DNA of 64,000 nt from Sternotherus odoratus. Its lineage: Eukaryota > Chordata > Testudines > Kinosternidae. The stretch is taken from contig JAVMKO010000021.1 in the NCBI GenBank assembly GCA_032164245.1, positions 13,894,285 through 13,958,284 of the forward strand, given 5' to 3'. A model generated the notes under the pieces. It worked only from the letters and a program-made list of their open reading frames with translations, was not told the origin of the DNA and searched no databases. The number at the start of each line of letters is the position of its first letter. The stretch's first letter is position 1. The position numbers and the translations under genes were made by a program. Positions 12,501-25,545 of the stretch are shown here, one piece after another.

Positions 12501-12715
12501 GTAGCAAAGAGTCCTGTGGCACCTTAAAGACTAACTAAAGTATCAAAGCATAAGTTTTCGTGGGCTAATACCCACTTCCTCGGATGCAAGCAGTGTGGGT
12601 ATTAGCCCACAAAAGTTTATGCTTCAATACTTAGTTAGTCTTTAAGGTGCCACCGGACTCTTTGTTACTTCTGCTTTTCCAGACTAACACGGCTACCTCT
12701 CTGATTCTTGAAGCT
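12501..12715. repeat. Foldback repeat with two 70-bp inverted arms
   Basis: The left arm (about 12,505-12,575) runs from 'caaagagtcctgtggcacc' to 'gtgggctaatacccac'. The right arm (about 12,595-12,664) is its reverse complement with only a few mismatches. The 19-bp spacer contains CGGATGC. The right flank continues as 'agactaacacggctacctct'. Other members occur at 15,700, 22,551, 33,662, 33,838 and 39,797. No transposase is visible, so the element is non-autonomous. Confidence 0.85.
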
Positions 12716-15690
12716 TGATTTGCAAAAGGATAATGAAAAATGTTTTTCATTAACACCCCCATTAAGGCATTATCAGTTGTACTCAAGTGTTAATGAGATT
12801 TCACTCTTTCACCATGGGAGATGAGACAGTAATTGGGGCATGTTTCAATTCAGGGCTGGAGCAGTTGAATTCATTGACTGAGATTAACCCTTCTGTATGG
12901 GGAAGGCAAATATTTTATTCCTTCTCATGTGGTGGTTTGAAGGAGATCTGAGTTCAGTGTCTGATGATTGTCAGATGGCTTGAATGCAGGTGAAAATGAG
13001 CAGTTAATTTCATGAACAGCATTAATTAGACCCCCTGTCCTTGGAGCCCTTTGAAGAGGCAGAGAGGACTGAGAAGAACAGAGCTGTAAAGATACATTAA
13101 AACTTTCCAGCCCTATTAATAAATACTTAAAACTGCCATAGGAAATGTTGCATAGTAATTTTTAGTATGCACAAATGCGCATATTAAGCAAATGTATGTA
13201 AAGTTGGGCTGAAACTAGTTTTTATAATACTGGAGACTCTCGTGAAGGGTGAAATCCACCCCCCCACACACACCCTCCCCCCACAGAAGCCTGTGCACCT
13301 CTCAAGTCCTACTTCGTCTCTGTAGAAAGACCATAAGTCATGTGCAGGTCTCTGCACACCTATGAATTTCACTCCTTTAGCACAAGAATTCTCATTTTTC
13401 TGTCCTTCCAGCTGGAATCCCAAGCGGAGGGATGTGTGGATGCCATGGAGCGATCCCACCAGGAGGGAATGAGAGGCCTGTCCCTGTGCTTCAGCTGCTG
13501 CTGAGAAATCACACCTTCCCATATGACAAATCACATCTCAATGGCATTGTTTACTAGTGCCCATGAATAAAGTGGAGAGCCGCTGAGGCAATCCCAATGC
13601 AATTATGGGACGAACCATTTCCTAGTGTAACAAGTGAGGAAGGGAAAAATAAGGTAAGCAAATGTGTTATTTTCAAAAGACAATTTAATTGGTGACATCT
13701 GTGGTAAAAGCGCCGCGCTTTCCAAAGTGGAGTTTATTTTCTATCTCTGGATGAAGCAGTGATGTGGGTGTAGAGTCTTTGGAGAAGTCCCTTTGAGTCC
13801 TTTCCAAAGACACTTGTGAATGAAATGTGGAGCAGATTAAATATGTATATGAGGTACTGATTTATCTCTTTCTTGCATGAGATCTTCTTCGGATGCCCTG
13901 AAATTACTGTATTATTTATAAGCCTTAAATCTTTAAAATTAGATGTGTGGTTTTTCAAACTAAACATCAAAACCTTAATGCAAGCCACATTGTTTCAATA
14001 AGAAATCATATTTCAAAAATGCAAAATGTTTCTGCATTTGGCTCAAACCCACATCTCATGTGGTTCACATCCGTGCTGGATCCATTTTGCAAGATCAGGT
14101 CCTCTTTGCAATGACTTGCAACAGTGAACTCAAAATAGTGGAGACTTATCCCACCAGAGCCCCCAGGGAATTTCTAATCAGAGGAAGGGAAGTAGTTGGC
14201 TTGTTAAAGTCCAAAAATGCAAACTACATCTGCATGTAGCCTGCTGTTGGAGTCTGTGCTTGCCAGGTGCTGTTTACCTGTCACAGAGCACAGCAGGTGC
14301 ACAGCGGGGGGAGGTGGGAGAGGGCATAGAGTGTATAATAAACAATTTCTTCTTGCAAGTTCCAAAGAGTCACTTAAGAATTGCTCTAGCTCCCACTCTA
14401 ATCTCCTGTGCTCCCTTCCGGATAAACCGCACTGACGGCCAGATCCGAGGCACTGGGCATGGCCAGTTTCCTGACTACATTTCACAGCTATGGCTGGTTT
14501 CCCAGAGCTGAGACACCCCTGCCTGGATTACTGACACTGCTGTGGGAATCTGCTGGGGGACAGCAGAACTGGCAGGGGGGCTGGCCAGAGCTGTCTGGGC
14601 CATCTGACAAGGGATTTAGGGGAATCCACAAACTGGGGCTTGATGTCCTTTCCATTTCATTCAGATGAGAAGGAACTGGTCAGAACAACACAGCCATATC
14701 CTCATCTCTTTAAAGGGACAGCATCAGAGGCCACAAGCTGCTCCCCCCTGCAGGGTGAGGAGAGGAGACAGGAGGGTCTGTGCTAACATGCAGGAAGGCA
14801 GAAGTGAATAGATGAGTTCACAGATGCTGTCTGGGATACAGGCCCTGCCAGGAAAGGAGGAAATCCAAACCAAACCTGTTTTCACTGAATTCAAATCACT
14901 TCACTAGAACATTTCTAAGAATATTAAGTGTTTTAAAATGTTTCCTTTCCCCAAAGCCTAAACTCCAACCAAACCTTCCCGACAGGACACGCTCATTAGC
15001 AACCTCAGACTCATGTCACGTGTCTTTTCTGCATCTCCGGGAGGGGCTGGTGAAAAGCAGCTGTCTGATCAGCTTTTGGACACATGCTGAGCATCCCTTC
15101 ATAATGGCTTCCACTGATCATTTTTCCACCTGTTTTCTCTGGTCCCTACGTCGCCCCTCCGGGAGACAGTTAACCGGCTCCAACCGGACAGAGGCTTTGT
15201 GCATTCAGGCTACCTGTGTTTAGATTCAGTGTCCCCAGTCTCTCAATGACTTAGAAGAAAACATCAAATGAAACTCTGGAATTCCAATCAAAACTCAGGA
15301 TGGGGACAAGGGCCAGTCGAGCAGGAAGAGGTGACGGCGCCTGACTGCCGTGTGCTGGGAAGCTCCATGGCTGAGGCCGTGTTCTCTGGGAAGATCACGG
15401 TGGCTGCCGCGGATTCTGTGAAAGCTGGGAGAATGGGTGTTTGCTGGAGCAGGCCGGGTCCCTGCTCAGTCCCAGCATCACGCAGCAGAGCCGCTCGCGG
15501 AGAATCGCGAACCGTTGCCAAAGTTTTGCACGTTGCGCATGGTGAAAGCCATGGTGTCTGCTGCAGACGTTCGATGGATGCCCCAGGTAGATACTTGTTC
15601 GATTGGGGCGGCATTGAAAGCCCACTGATGTCAATGGAAAGATGCCATTTGACTTCAGTAGCCTTCAGAGCAGACCTCTACTGAGTGAGG
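12716..15690. other. Intergenic; AT-rich single-copy blocks, candidate conserved non-coding elements
   Basis: No exon supported. Bases 12,716-13,060 and 13,560-14,010 are AT-rich, repeat-free and carry several homeodomain-type TAAT motifs (for example 'cattaattag' near 13,020). They look like long-range regulatory sequence rather than degraded transposons. Unproven from a single sequence. Confidence 0.3.
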
Positions 15691-15694
15691 CGTC

Positions 15695-15775
15695 CGATGA
15701 AGTGGGCTATAGCCCACGAAAGCTTCTGCTGAAATAAACGGGTTAGTCTCTAAGGTGCTACAAAGTCTTCCTCGT
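15695..15775. repeat. Half-copy of the foldback repeat family
   Basis: The segment 'gaagtgggctatagcccac', 'gaaagcttctgctgaaataa' and 'gttagtctctaaggtgctac' corresponds to one arm of the element at 12,501-12,715. The partner arm is absent. Confidence 0.7.
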
Positions 15776-16734
15776 CTTATTTACCATTAGAAATGCTACT
15801 CTATGGTCCCCTACAGCTGGGAGGGAAAACTTAAGCAGGATTGTAGCATAGGGACTGCATTAAAATATAGTTCTAAGTGTCTCCGTGGAACAAGCTGTCA
15901 GTTGTAGTTGATTAGATGCAATAATAGCTGCTAACATCTAGCTCTGCAAATTGCTTGAGGTCTAGCTGGCATTTGTTAAAAACAAACTGGAGATAAAAAG
16001 AGAAACCTATTGGTGACATGAATGTGCAGTGAAGAAAATACATTTGTGAGCTCAGGATTTATAGCCTGTCACCAGAAAGCTGTCTGGGATCCGTGGGCTG
16101 CTGCTTTAGATACTGATGGTAAAACCATTTTCATTCTGTTAGATGAAAATTGCTTTCAATTTGGCAGCACTGTGCTGCTCATGATCTCACCACTTCATAA
16201 ATAACACTTTAGAACAGCTCAGAATAAAACAAAACAAACCCTTCTCCAGACCTTCCTCCCGGGCTGTAAATACCTCGCGCCATGATGTCAGAGTCCTGCT
16301 CTCCGAACATCCTGCCCCAATCACTAACACGTGTGCAGTCAGAGGATTTGTTTTACCTGGACTTTCCACTTATCCAATAGTGCGGCTTGGAGACTTGGCA
16401 ACGCTCTTCTGTGGCTCATCGAGTCGGGCTCTCAGATAGTTTCCCTTGAATTAGTTACTGGTTTTGGACAACACCCCCAGTCTAATCAAATCATGTCATT
16501 GTATTCCTGGGACCCCACTAAATAAACATCACTTCACACTTCTCTGAATCTCTCAACTAATTTATTGAAAATCCAAACCATCCAGGCATGGAACTGGAAA
16601 GAGGTGCACTTGGTTCACCCTGGATAAAAACCAGAGCCCGGATAAGGACAGAGAGTGAAACAGTCTCATAACTCAGAGGTAACTTTGAAGTGACTGTCAG
16701 GAACTGAATTCGTTTGCACTGCAGAATAGCCCTT

Positions 16735-18570
16735 CCACCTACTGTGAATTTACTAGGAAGTCGACTAAGCAATCAGAGGTGTTACTGGACAATCAAGATC
16801 CTAAAGGAGCACTCAAGGATAATAAGGCCGCTGTGGAGAAACTAAATGAATTCTTTGCATCAGTCTTCATGGCTGAGGGTGTGAGGGAGATTCCCAAACC
16901 TGAGCCGTTCTTTTTAGGTGACAAATCTGAAGAACTGGCCCAGATTGAGGTGTCCTTAGAGGAGGTTTGGGAACATATAGATAAATTAAACAGTAATAAA
17001 TCACCAGGCCCAGATGGTATTCACCTAAGAATTCTAAAGGAGCTCAGATGGGCAGTTACTGAACTACTAACTGTGGTATGTAACCTATCATTTAAATCAG
17101 CTTCTGTCTGGAGGACAGCTAATATGATGCCAGTTTTTTTAAAAGGGCTCCAAAAGTGATCCCAGCAATTACAGACCAGTAAGCCTAACTTCAGTACCGG
17201 GCAAACTCACTGAAAGTATAGTAAATGATCAGACACAGAGAAAAAAAGAATGATCAGACACATAGAAGAACATAATTTGTCGGGGAAGAATCAATATGGT
17301 TTCTGTAAAGGGAAATCATGCCTCACCAATCTGCTAGAATTCTTTTGAGAGGGGCCAACAAGCATGTGGAGTGGGGTGATCCAATGAATATACAGTAGTG
17401 TAGTATATTTAGAGTTTCAGAAAGCTTTCAACAAGGTACCTTACCAAAGGCTCTTAAGCAAAGTAAGCTGTCATGGAATAAGAGGGAAGGTCCTCGCATG
17501 GATTGGTAACTAGTTAAAAGACAGGAAACAAAGGGTAGGAATAAATGATCAGTTTTCAGAATGGAGAGAGTTAAATAGTGGTGTCCCCCCAGGGGTCTGT
17601 AGTGGGACCAGTCCTATTCAACATATTCATAAATGATCTGGAAAAAGGGGTAAACAGTGAGGTTACAAAATTTACAGATGATTTGAAACTACTCAAGATA
17701 GTTAAGTCCAAAGTAGATTGTGAAGAGTTACAAAGGGATTTCACAAAACTGGGTGACTGGGAGACAAAATGGCAGATGAGAGTCAATGTTGATAAATGCA
17801 AAGTGATGCACATTGGAAAACATAATCCCAACTATACATATACAATGATGGAGTCTAGATTAGCTGTTACCACTCCAGAAAGAGATCTTGGCGTCAGTGT
17901 GGATAGTTCTCTGAAATCTTCCATGCAATGTGCAATGGCAGTCAAAAAAGCCAACAGAATGTTGGGAATCATTAAGCAAGGGATAGATAATAAGACAGAA
18001 ATATCATCTTGCCTCTATATAAATCCATGGTACGCCCACAGCTTGAATACTGCGTATAGGTGTGGTCGCCCCATCTCAAAAAAGATATACTGGAATTGGA
18101 AAGGGTTCAGAAAAGGGCAACAAAAATTATTAGTGGTATGGAATGGCTTCCGTATGAGGAGAGATTAATAAGACTGGGACTTTTCAGCTTGGAGAAGAGG
18201 TGATTAAGGGGGGATAAGATAGAGGTCTATAAAATCATGAGTGGTATAGAGAAAGTAAATAAGGAAGTGTTACTTCTCATAACACAAGAACTAAGGGTCA
18301 CCAAATGCAATTAATAGGCAGAAGGTTTAGAACTAACAAAAGAAAGTATTTCTTCACACAAACGCACAGTCAACCTGTGGAACTCTTTGCCAGAGGATGT
18401 TGTGAAGGCCAAGACTATAACAGGGTTGAAAAAAGAGCTAGATACGTTCATGGAGGATAGGTCCATCAATGGCTAGAAGCTGGGAATGAGCGACAGGGGA
18501 GGGAATCACTTGATGATTCCCTGTTCTGTCCATTCCCTCTGGGGCACCTGGCACTGGCCCTGTCAGAGGG
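16735..18570 (+). mobile_element. CR1 LINE, decayed reverse-transcriptase region and 3' tail
   Basis: Two open frames (16,779-17,159 and 17,578-18,168) and a broken stretch between them translate as CR1 ORF2 reverse transcriptase. The first contains SPGPDGIHLRILKEL, the conserved finger/palm segment. The second contains QGSVVGPVLFNIFINDL followed by FTDD, where the CR1 family has the catalytic F-x-DD motif. A region near 17,170 encodes a SLTS-type motif in another frame. Frameshifts and stops show the copy is dead. The tail has 'gaggataggtccatcaatgg' and 'cattccctctggggcacctg', typical of this CR1 subfamily. The 5' end and the last tail bases are missing. Confidence 0.9.
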
Positions 18571-18604
18571 TTTGTCGGGGTTACCCACCCTCGGTCCTTT
18601 CCAT

Positions 18605-18765
18605 CCCGAGATCTCTGAGCACAGGTTGCCATTATCCCCGTGTTAACAGATAGAACATCAAGGGCACACAGTGACTCAGGCACTGAGCTGTGGTCACAGC
18701 CTTGGTCCCCCATCCAATCCATGTGACCCCTGTGCTACCCAAAGCACCACACTGCTTCCTGCTGG
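18605..18765 (-). repeat. MIR/CORE-type SINE fragment, antisense
   Basis: Read on the plus strand it holds 'ccattatccccgtgttaaca', 'cacacagtgactcaggcact' and 'caccacactgcttcctgc', which is the inverse of the MIR-like head and core. It is diverged and abuts the CR1 tail. Confidence 0.45.
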
Positions 18766-18769
18766 CTCA

Positions 18770-21180
18770 CTTGTACCTGCAGTTCTCTAGAGTTTAATCC
18801 ATGGATTTTAGGTCCAACAGCCCTTCCTAGGGTCTCTTGAGGACTCTGACAGCCCTAGAGGGAAAAAGAAAAGTGATTGAGATCTGCATAGATTCCAGAG
18901 CGGTTCAGGATTGAACATGGATGTGCCTATAAAACCCCGATGGACTCCATCACACCCCCTGCAGAGAAGCCTGTTTACAAACCAAGATACTCTGCCTCTT
19001 TGAATTTTTAAAGGGAGTTTCTTTCTGGTTCCCCACCCCGCTATTATTCAGAGTGGTGATTGTAATTATCCTGCTCTGTGAAGTGGTTTGGAGCTGCAGC
19101 GTGTATGAAAGACGCCGTAAAAAGTAAAGTTGCCTGGTACCAAATAACAAAGGGACTGGCCACATGTGACAGATGCGAGTCCTGCTGCTTGGGGCCTCGT
19201 CTGAAGCAGTCGTGTACCCCAGGGACATGTGTGCAGCATGAAAACCTGAGGAGCAGATAACAGTGCGCAGGGCTCAGGAACAAAAGCAGCTTTAACATGA
19301 AGCCGTTTTTTTAGTTATAAAATCATGGAGGTTTCAGAAATACACGCGCGCACACACGTATGGAGCTGGTCACCAAGGCCCTGATCCAGCAAAGCGCTTA
19401 CACGCGTATTTAACTTGAAGCCTGTGCCTACCTCCATGTTCATCAAAACACCGAGCCCAAAATATGAGGTGCCTTCCCAGGGCCAGGGTCCAAGCCCGGA
19501 AGCCCTTGGGAAGGTGAAGGGGTCTCATTTTTCAGAGGGCTTTGTCTGGTTCCATCACCGAGCGGACCCAGAAAGTGTCTTTGTACTGGGAAGAGATGCC
19601 GGCCGGCGAGTTCTCCTGGGATCACTGGGCAGAAGGTGCCCCAGGGAGAGCTGCAGTGTGTCTACCTGCTCCTGAGCCCATTTGGGGGCTTCAGCCCCAC
19701 CCAGGCTCCAGGGGAGACAACGGTTTCTTTTGGCTCCTTTCAAGTTGTGTTTTGTGGTTGTTCCTCGTGAGTGGAAGGTCGTCAGTGTGGCAGCTTGTCT
19801 CCCACAGGAACAATGGCGCTCCCAGACCCCGGTAACCCCTGGGCTGGGCAAGGGACACTGTTTTTATCTGCTCCTCTGCTTGCCATGTCTGATCCACCCC
19901 AGCCGTCTGATCTGAAGTTAGGCAACTGCCAGTCACCCTGCAGCTCCAGTTTTGGCTCTCTCCATCTTCCACAACACAACTGAGAGCTGAGCAGGGACTT
20001 CAGAAAGTGACTGGCTCTTCCCTGGATACTGGAGTAGAATTCTAGCAGCACAGTCATGTCCACTCTCTGCCCTCCACCCTGGGGTCTCTCTCGTTCTCTG
20101 TGTACATGTTTCAATCAGCAGTGCGGGGAAATCAGCATACCTTGCAGAGTCCCACATAAACAGCGATGCCAAGTGCAAGTGCTCGAACGTAATGAGATTT
20201 TAAATAATAATAAAAGTTGGCATCATTGTATCTCTGTCTGGATTTTTTGATCCTTTGGATTCATGTTTTCAGGCATTTTTCAATTATGAGGAGAGCTAAA
20301 ACATCCTTTTTTTTTTAATGAAAGCTGAGATTTTCACCTGACTCCAGGAGCTGGTAATTTAATAAAAGAGTTTGCAACACTGTAATATCAAAGGCTCTAT
20401 ATCACCATCTTAAAAAGACTGTATGAAATCATAATTTTTCCTAATAGCAAAGCAAATTCAGACATCCTTACTTACGTTATATAGGACCTTACCATGCAAG
20501 TCAGCTCATGGAAGTCAATAGAGGTTTTATGGAGTAAGGCATTCTCAGTAAGAGTGAGGGCACTAGATTCTGACCTAAGCATTTTAACCTGGTCGTAGTA
20601 AAGCATGTGACACTAATTCCAGATGTTAATTTTTGTGCGTGTCATTTCCCTGCATTATTTGGCTTAGCAAATTGAGACCAAATGTAGTTCCTAAATTTGG
20701 ATAGTGCTCTTGGGAGAATTTCAGTCTCTTCTTTTATTTTGGTTTGGGTTTTTTGCGGGTCTGCAAATGTCTTTGTTTTAACAATATAGTTGCAGGACAG
20801 ATTTGGAAAAGCCATGTATCACTAAAGTTTAATATCTCTAATCCAGCAGTAACACAAGCCTGCCGAGCGTTTGCTTAATTCTTCGCATCCTTTTCTTATT
20901 AAGCAAAAGGTTTGAAGTGATTATAGTTTATTTACAGTTAAATGGGGCTTACATGTGAGTTAATTCCTGCCCCCCTACTCCATCGGGCCATCTGCCAAAT
21001 ACCATGTGTCTGCTAAGCTCACACTTCAAGAGCACCATTAGGAGCCCCGAGGCAGATGTTGTAAGAGGGCAGTTCAGAACCAGCTTCTCTTCTGGGTGGA
21101 ATAGCGGAGCTGTGGTGTCTCTAATGGCAGGAGGTCTGCCAGGACTAGGAGGCCCGAATACTAGCACTGTGCATGGAGAT
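18770..21180. other. Intergenic; relics of palindromic repeats, no gene
   Basis: Short relics of the 'cctgatccagcaaagcgctt' foldback family lie at 19,375-19,420 and of a 'gaagtcaatagaggtttta' family at about 20,490-20,600. The AT-rich part at 20,630-20,950 shows no repeat signature. No exon supported. Confidence 0.4.
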
Positions 21181-21184
21181 TTTC

Positions 21185-21290
21185 CTCTTGATCGTAAGCT
21201 CTTTGGGGCACTCTATATCTCTATATCACATGTTTGTACAGCACCAAGCACCAAGGACCTCCAGCCCTGACTGGGGCCTCTGCAACAGAA
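21185..21290 (+). repeat. L2/MIR-type retroposon tail
   Basis: Contains 'gatcgtaagctctttggggc', 'catgtttgtacagcaccaag' and 'cctgactggggcctc', the familiar 3' tail of amniote L2/MIR-related retroposons. The body of the element is not identifiable. Confidence 0.6.
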
Positions 21291-22550
21291 GCAGACTCAG
21301 CAGGGCCCAAGTTCATCCCCCTGGCTGGCTGGAGCCCAGGTGTCCATGGTGGACAGAGTCTGACCTTGCTGCTCTGTGGTTCTAGGATGCGAATATTTGC
21401 AAACTAAAAGCTCCGCCTGGCAGCAGGAATTCCCATTTCCCTCGGCTCTGAGGGTAAGGCCTTATGCTCAGATTTCCGTACGGGGAGACTGATGAGTGGC
21501 AGCTGCCAGTTTTCTGTCACATTTTGCTTCTACTAATGCTCTCTTGCTCTGCAACTCCGACACATGAACAGGGCAGCGTCTGGGGGGGTCTCCATGTTCT
21601 GTTTCCCAGAGCCCACTCCTGGGCTTCTTCCTTATCTGGAGACACCAAGTCCTGGTGCCTTTGCAAATGATGCTCTGCTGACCATTCTCCGGAGTAGGCC
21701 AGCCTGCTGCCCTGGGAACACTTCTCACACTCTCCTCAGAGCTTCTGAATTAAGCCGCTTTATTAAACAGCTGAGCAATGAGAAAGCCAGCGTGAGTTTA
21801 GGCCCCTCAGCAGGCAAAGAGAGCTCCTCTGATCCCAGGGCTTTTATCTTTGCCACTGCCTAGCGCGCAGCGAAGCCCCAAAGGAACAAAGAGCAAGTTC
21901 TATGGAAGGAATCAGGTGCTGAAGGAAATTCTTTCGGAGATTGTCCCAAGCAGCAGTTCCAATTCCCCCAACGGAGCTCAGCCGTTCTGTGGTTAATGAA
22001 CACAAGGGAGGGAAACGTTTGGAGTTTTAATACATTTTATTTCTGTTGTTTGTGAAATGTATTAAACAATCAGTGAGGAGGCAGGTGTGAGCACTAGCAG
22101 CAGATCCCCATCCCCCGGGCTCCCAGACCTCTGGAATGGATGGAGGTACCCAAGCAGAAAAGCCACTCAGGGAGGGGTCAGTCACTCACCTGGGAATGCA
22201 GGAGGAGAGCAGGGACGTAGGGAAGAGAAACAGAAAGAGGGAGAGAGAGTGACAAAAAGAGGAGAGCGTCCCACGGAGAACATGTTCCTCATAGTGCAAA
22301 GGAGCAGCATGTCCTACCTACTGGCATCGCAAGCCAAGGACCAGGCTGACCATGGCAACAATGGGACCTCACCCCTCTAAACATTCCCCCTCCCATGTGT
22401 GTGAGCCCCACACTCCTGCCACTGGCTCACCCCTCACCCAGCCCCTCCCTGCGCCTGGCACCAGAGACCCCAAGTCTTGTGATTTGCGATACTACAAACA
22501 TTTAAAGGAAACCCAAACACAAGGGCAATAAACCTTCCATTAGGATGAGC
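21291..22550. other. Intergenic, nothing recognised
   Basis: No exon, RNA gene or repeat family recognised. A purine-rich GA tract lies at about 22,200-22,270. Confidence 0.4.
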
Positions 22551-22665
22551 GATGAAGAGTCCTTCTGGCATCTTAGAGCCTAACACGGTTATTTGGGCAT
22601 AAGTGTGTTAGTCTCTGCGGCGCCACATGGACTCCTCATTCTTTTTCCTGATACAGACTATCAGG
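22551..22665. repeat. Foldback repeat family copy, short
   Basis: The left arm 'gaagagtccttctggcatct' plus 'tagagcctaacac' is answered by an inverted right arm 'gtgttagtctctgcggcgcc' plus 'acatggactcctc', followed by 'tttttcctgatacagact'. This is the organisation of the 12,501 copy with a shorter centre. Confidence 0.7.
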
Positions 22666-25537
22666 GCTTCCCCCCTGAACCTCCCGGTCGTATGAGTTTG
22701 TGTCTGAGCCAGTGGAAGGACCTTGTGTCCCTGGGCCAAGGCCTTGAGGCTGCAGAGTTTTGTAGTTCCCAGCAGCAAAGGCAGCTCAATGGACACAATA
22801 AATCTAAGCCGGGTCCCCAGGTGGGGCCGCCGTCTGATACTGCCTGTATTACCACCTTCCTGATCAATGGAAGCCTGGCTCTCACCGGCAGGGAGTGAGA
22901 GGAAGACACAAAAGCCGTGGGAAGTGAATAAACTCAATTAGATCGCTGTAATTGCAACAAGACTGAGCGTGGGGGTCGGTCCCATGTGCTGTCTTGGAGC
23001 AGTAATTAAAAGGGCCGTGTTTGCTGGGCTAGAGAGACGGCCTGCCGCGTCCCAGCAGTGCCCTTTGAAAAGCTTCACGACGGAGTTCAGCCCCTCGGAG
23101 CCGGGGGACTCGCAATCCCCAGCCTGCTGGGAGAATTCCCTGCTTTTCATTCCCAACAGTTTGGCTAATTTCGGAGTCAGGCTTTGATGTGTGCCGGGAG
23201 CCCTGTGTGCCGCACACTTTCCCAGCCACGCTGCCCCCTCGTCTCATAGGGCTTTATTAATTTCCTCCTGTGGTTGTGTTTCATCCTCCCCTTCCCTCGG
23301 GCCCTGCCGCCACTTCCCTCCTGTGCTTGCTTGGCAGGGATCCTGGAGGAGCGGCTGTCGTTCTGAAATGGATTTAAAGAAGCGTTCAAAGGGGAGAGGT
23401 AGGAACCCGTGGGGATTAGAGGGGCACATGATTAGCTGCCTCTGCAATAAGCAGCCCCTTGGACTCAGGAGCCTCTCCTCCCGCCCAGGGACTGTCAACC
23501 ACCCTGTGCCCAGAGCTGTGATAACGCCAGGCCACGGTGCTTTCCAGGTGCCCAGCCGCTGCTCCTTCCAGTCCCCCTCCGTCCCAGCTACCAGTGGAAG
23601 GTGGGAGCGGGATCATCCGTCGCCCTAGAGACCGTGAAGGTGAGGTTGGACCGTGAACTGTCAGGGAAGTTACGGCCTGAACGACACCCTGCAGTGAGAC
23701 GGGAAGGACCAGCCGTGGGCCTGCACCCCAGGAATGTGAGGGACGAACTGCCCGCGAGTGCCTGCAGGGTGGCGACCGACCTCGGGCGCTGGGTGCCGTG
23801 CTGGGGGAGGGAATCAGCCCCGGCTCCTGATGAGGACGAGGGAGGAAGAGGGAGCTGCTTTTCCCAACAGGAGCGGGCCAGATGCAGGGTCCACAGCTGA
23901 AATCAAAGCTAGAGCGTGGGTCAGAGAGGAGAGAGTGAACCTCCCTCTCCAGCTAGTAACTGTCTCACACACACAGTGCAAGAAGCCTGGAAATCCGCCT
24001 GCTGCTGCCACTGGGGGTGACTTTTGGGCAGGTATAGGAGCTAAGGTGCCTCTGGGTCCACATGTGGACCAGGGTCCATGCTGGCAGGTGAGTGGCGTTA
24101 ATCCTCCTACTGCCTTGGTGTCTCTCCGGCTGGCAGACCCTCCTCACGCCCTGCATTGAGCTCCGAGGATGCCCTGTTTCTGGGAAAGTCTCTGGGGCTG
24201 GAGACTTGTGAAGGGGAGCTCGGGTCTCCTGACTCGAACACCGAGACCTTTGCTTCGCCAAGAGCCCAGGGCAGGCCCTGCTCCCAGAGCATGGGGAATA
24301 GCAGCACCGGGGGCAGTCGCACCTTTCCTCCCAGCAGGGTGCACCCGGGATCCCAGCCCTCCCAGGCAGGAGCGGCGGTGAGAAAAGGAAATCTTTGAGG
24401 GCTCCAAGCTGTACGTTTGTCCCTTCGCCACCGTGGCTCTGAGGAGGGATTGAAATATCACCACGGTCCCCTGCGGTGCGGCTGGAAGGCCCGTCTGGAA
24501 GCACGGAACAGCCTTTGCCCAGGCTCTGCGACAGGCCAGAGGTGTACAGCTGCCCAGCCAGGGCACGGAGCAGGGGCTGTCACCGTCCTTCTGCCCTTCC
24601 CCTTCCCCCGGTCCCTGCTGTGAGGTGGCTGTGACCAAAATGGCACAGCTTGCTGCCAACCCGTTCTTTACAGGCTGGCACCGCGCTCCGTCTCTGTTTT
24701 CTATTATCCTCTGTGCTTGGCACAAAAGGGACTTTCTCCCACATCCTTTTGGCACAGCCTGGCTCTAAAACCAACAAACCCTTGTTTGTACTTGCAGGGC
24801 AGGGGCGGTGGTGGGAAGGACAGCATGTTTTCGAACCCAGGAGACAGGAACCATCGGGAATGGCTGGCAGGAGGTGGGGGCTGTTACATGCAAATGAAAA
24901 GGGCTGACTACAGAACTGTCCCTCAAGTCTGCCCTGACCCACACAAGAGAGGCCATGAATCCGTGACCCCAGGCTCAGTCCGGAGCTCTCGGCAGGCCCC
25001 AGGAGACACGGACCTCCCCCGGGCGGTTTGTGACATGCAGCCATGAGAGCCTGGCAGCCTTTAGAGAACCGAGTGCCCTAGGCAGCCAGAGGAGGAGGAT
25101 GGTGTCCTACAGAAGATCCACCATTGCCCTAGAGAGTAGGGGGCTGTCCCAGTCTCGCTGGGTCCGGTCCGGACACTACCGTGCCTGGGTTGTTTGAAGC
25201 CTTTTGTGCCTGGGCCATCTCGATGGCAAACACTAAGGCACAGTGGGACCTAATCCTGCTCACTCTGTCTTTCCCACCCGGTGCACTGCCCGTGGCTGGG
25301 CCAGCTGACATCTAACCCCGCTGAGCTCTCTGAGTGCTCAGGTCTCTCCTGAGCAGGGCCTTGGCCTTGAACGCTCATGTGTGATTTGTTGCCGGGAGAG
25401 AGGGTCAGATGAGCGTTCTCTTGCCAGGTCTCCCCCAGGGAAGTTCATGCTCTCTCCTTCTTCGCGGCTCAGCTCCTCCAAGAATCCACCAGCCGTGCGG
25501 GACAGGACCCTGCGTTCAGAGGCATTGTGAGTTTGAC
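22666..25537. other. Intergenic, GC-rich; no gene supported
   Basis: Open frames up to 203 residues occur on both strands at 23.2-25.0 kb. Their translations are proline-, glycine- and arginine-rich, overlap one another on both strands, and have no recognisable domain. The block at 22,890-23,260 is repeat-free with paired homeodomain-like and CTTTGA motifs and could be a conserved non-coding element. Confidence 0.35.
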
Positions 25538-25545
25538 CCCTACGA

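Noticed and set aside
16779..18168. Reverse-transcriptase frames as a host gene
   Set aside because: Frameshifts, stops and the CR1 3' tail show a dead LINE copy.
23191..25044. Several 130-203-residue open frames on both strands
   Set aside because: They overlap on opposite strands in GC-rich DNA, and none has a recognisable domain or plausible splice borders.
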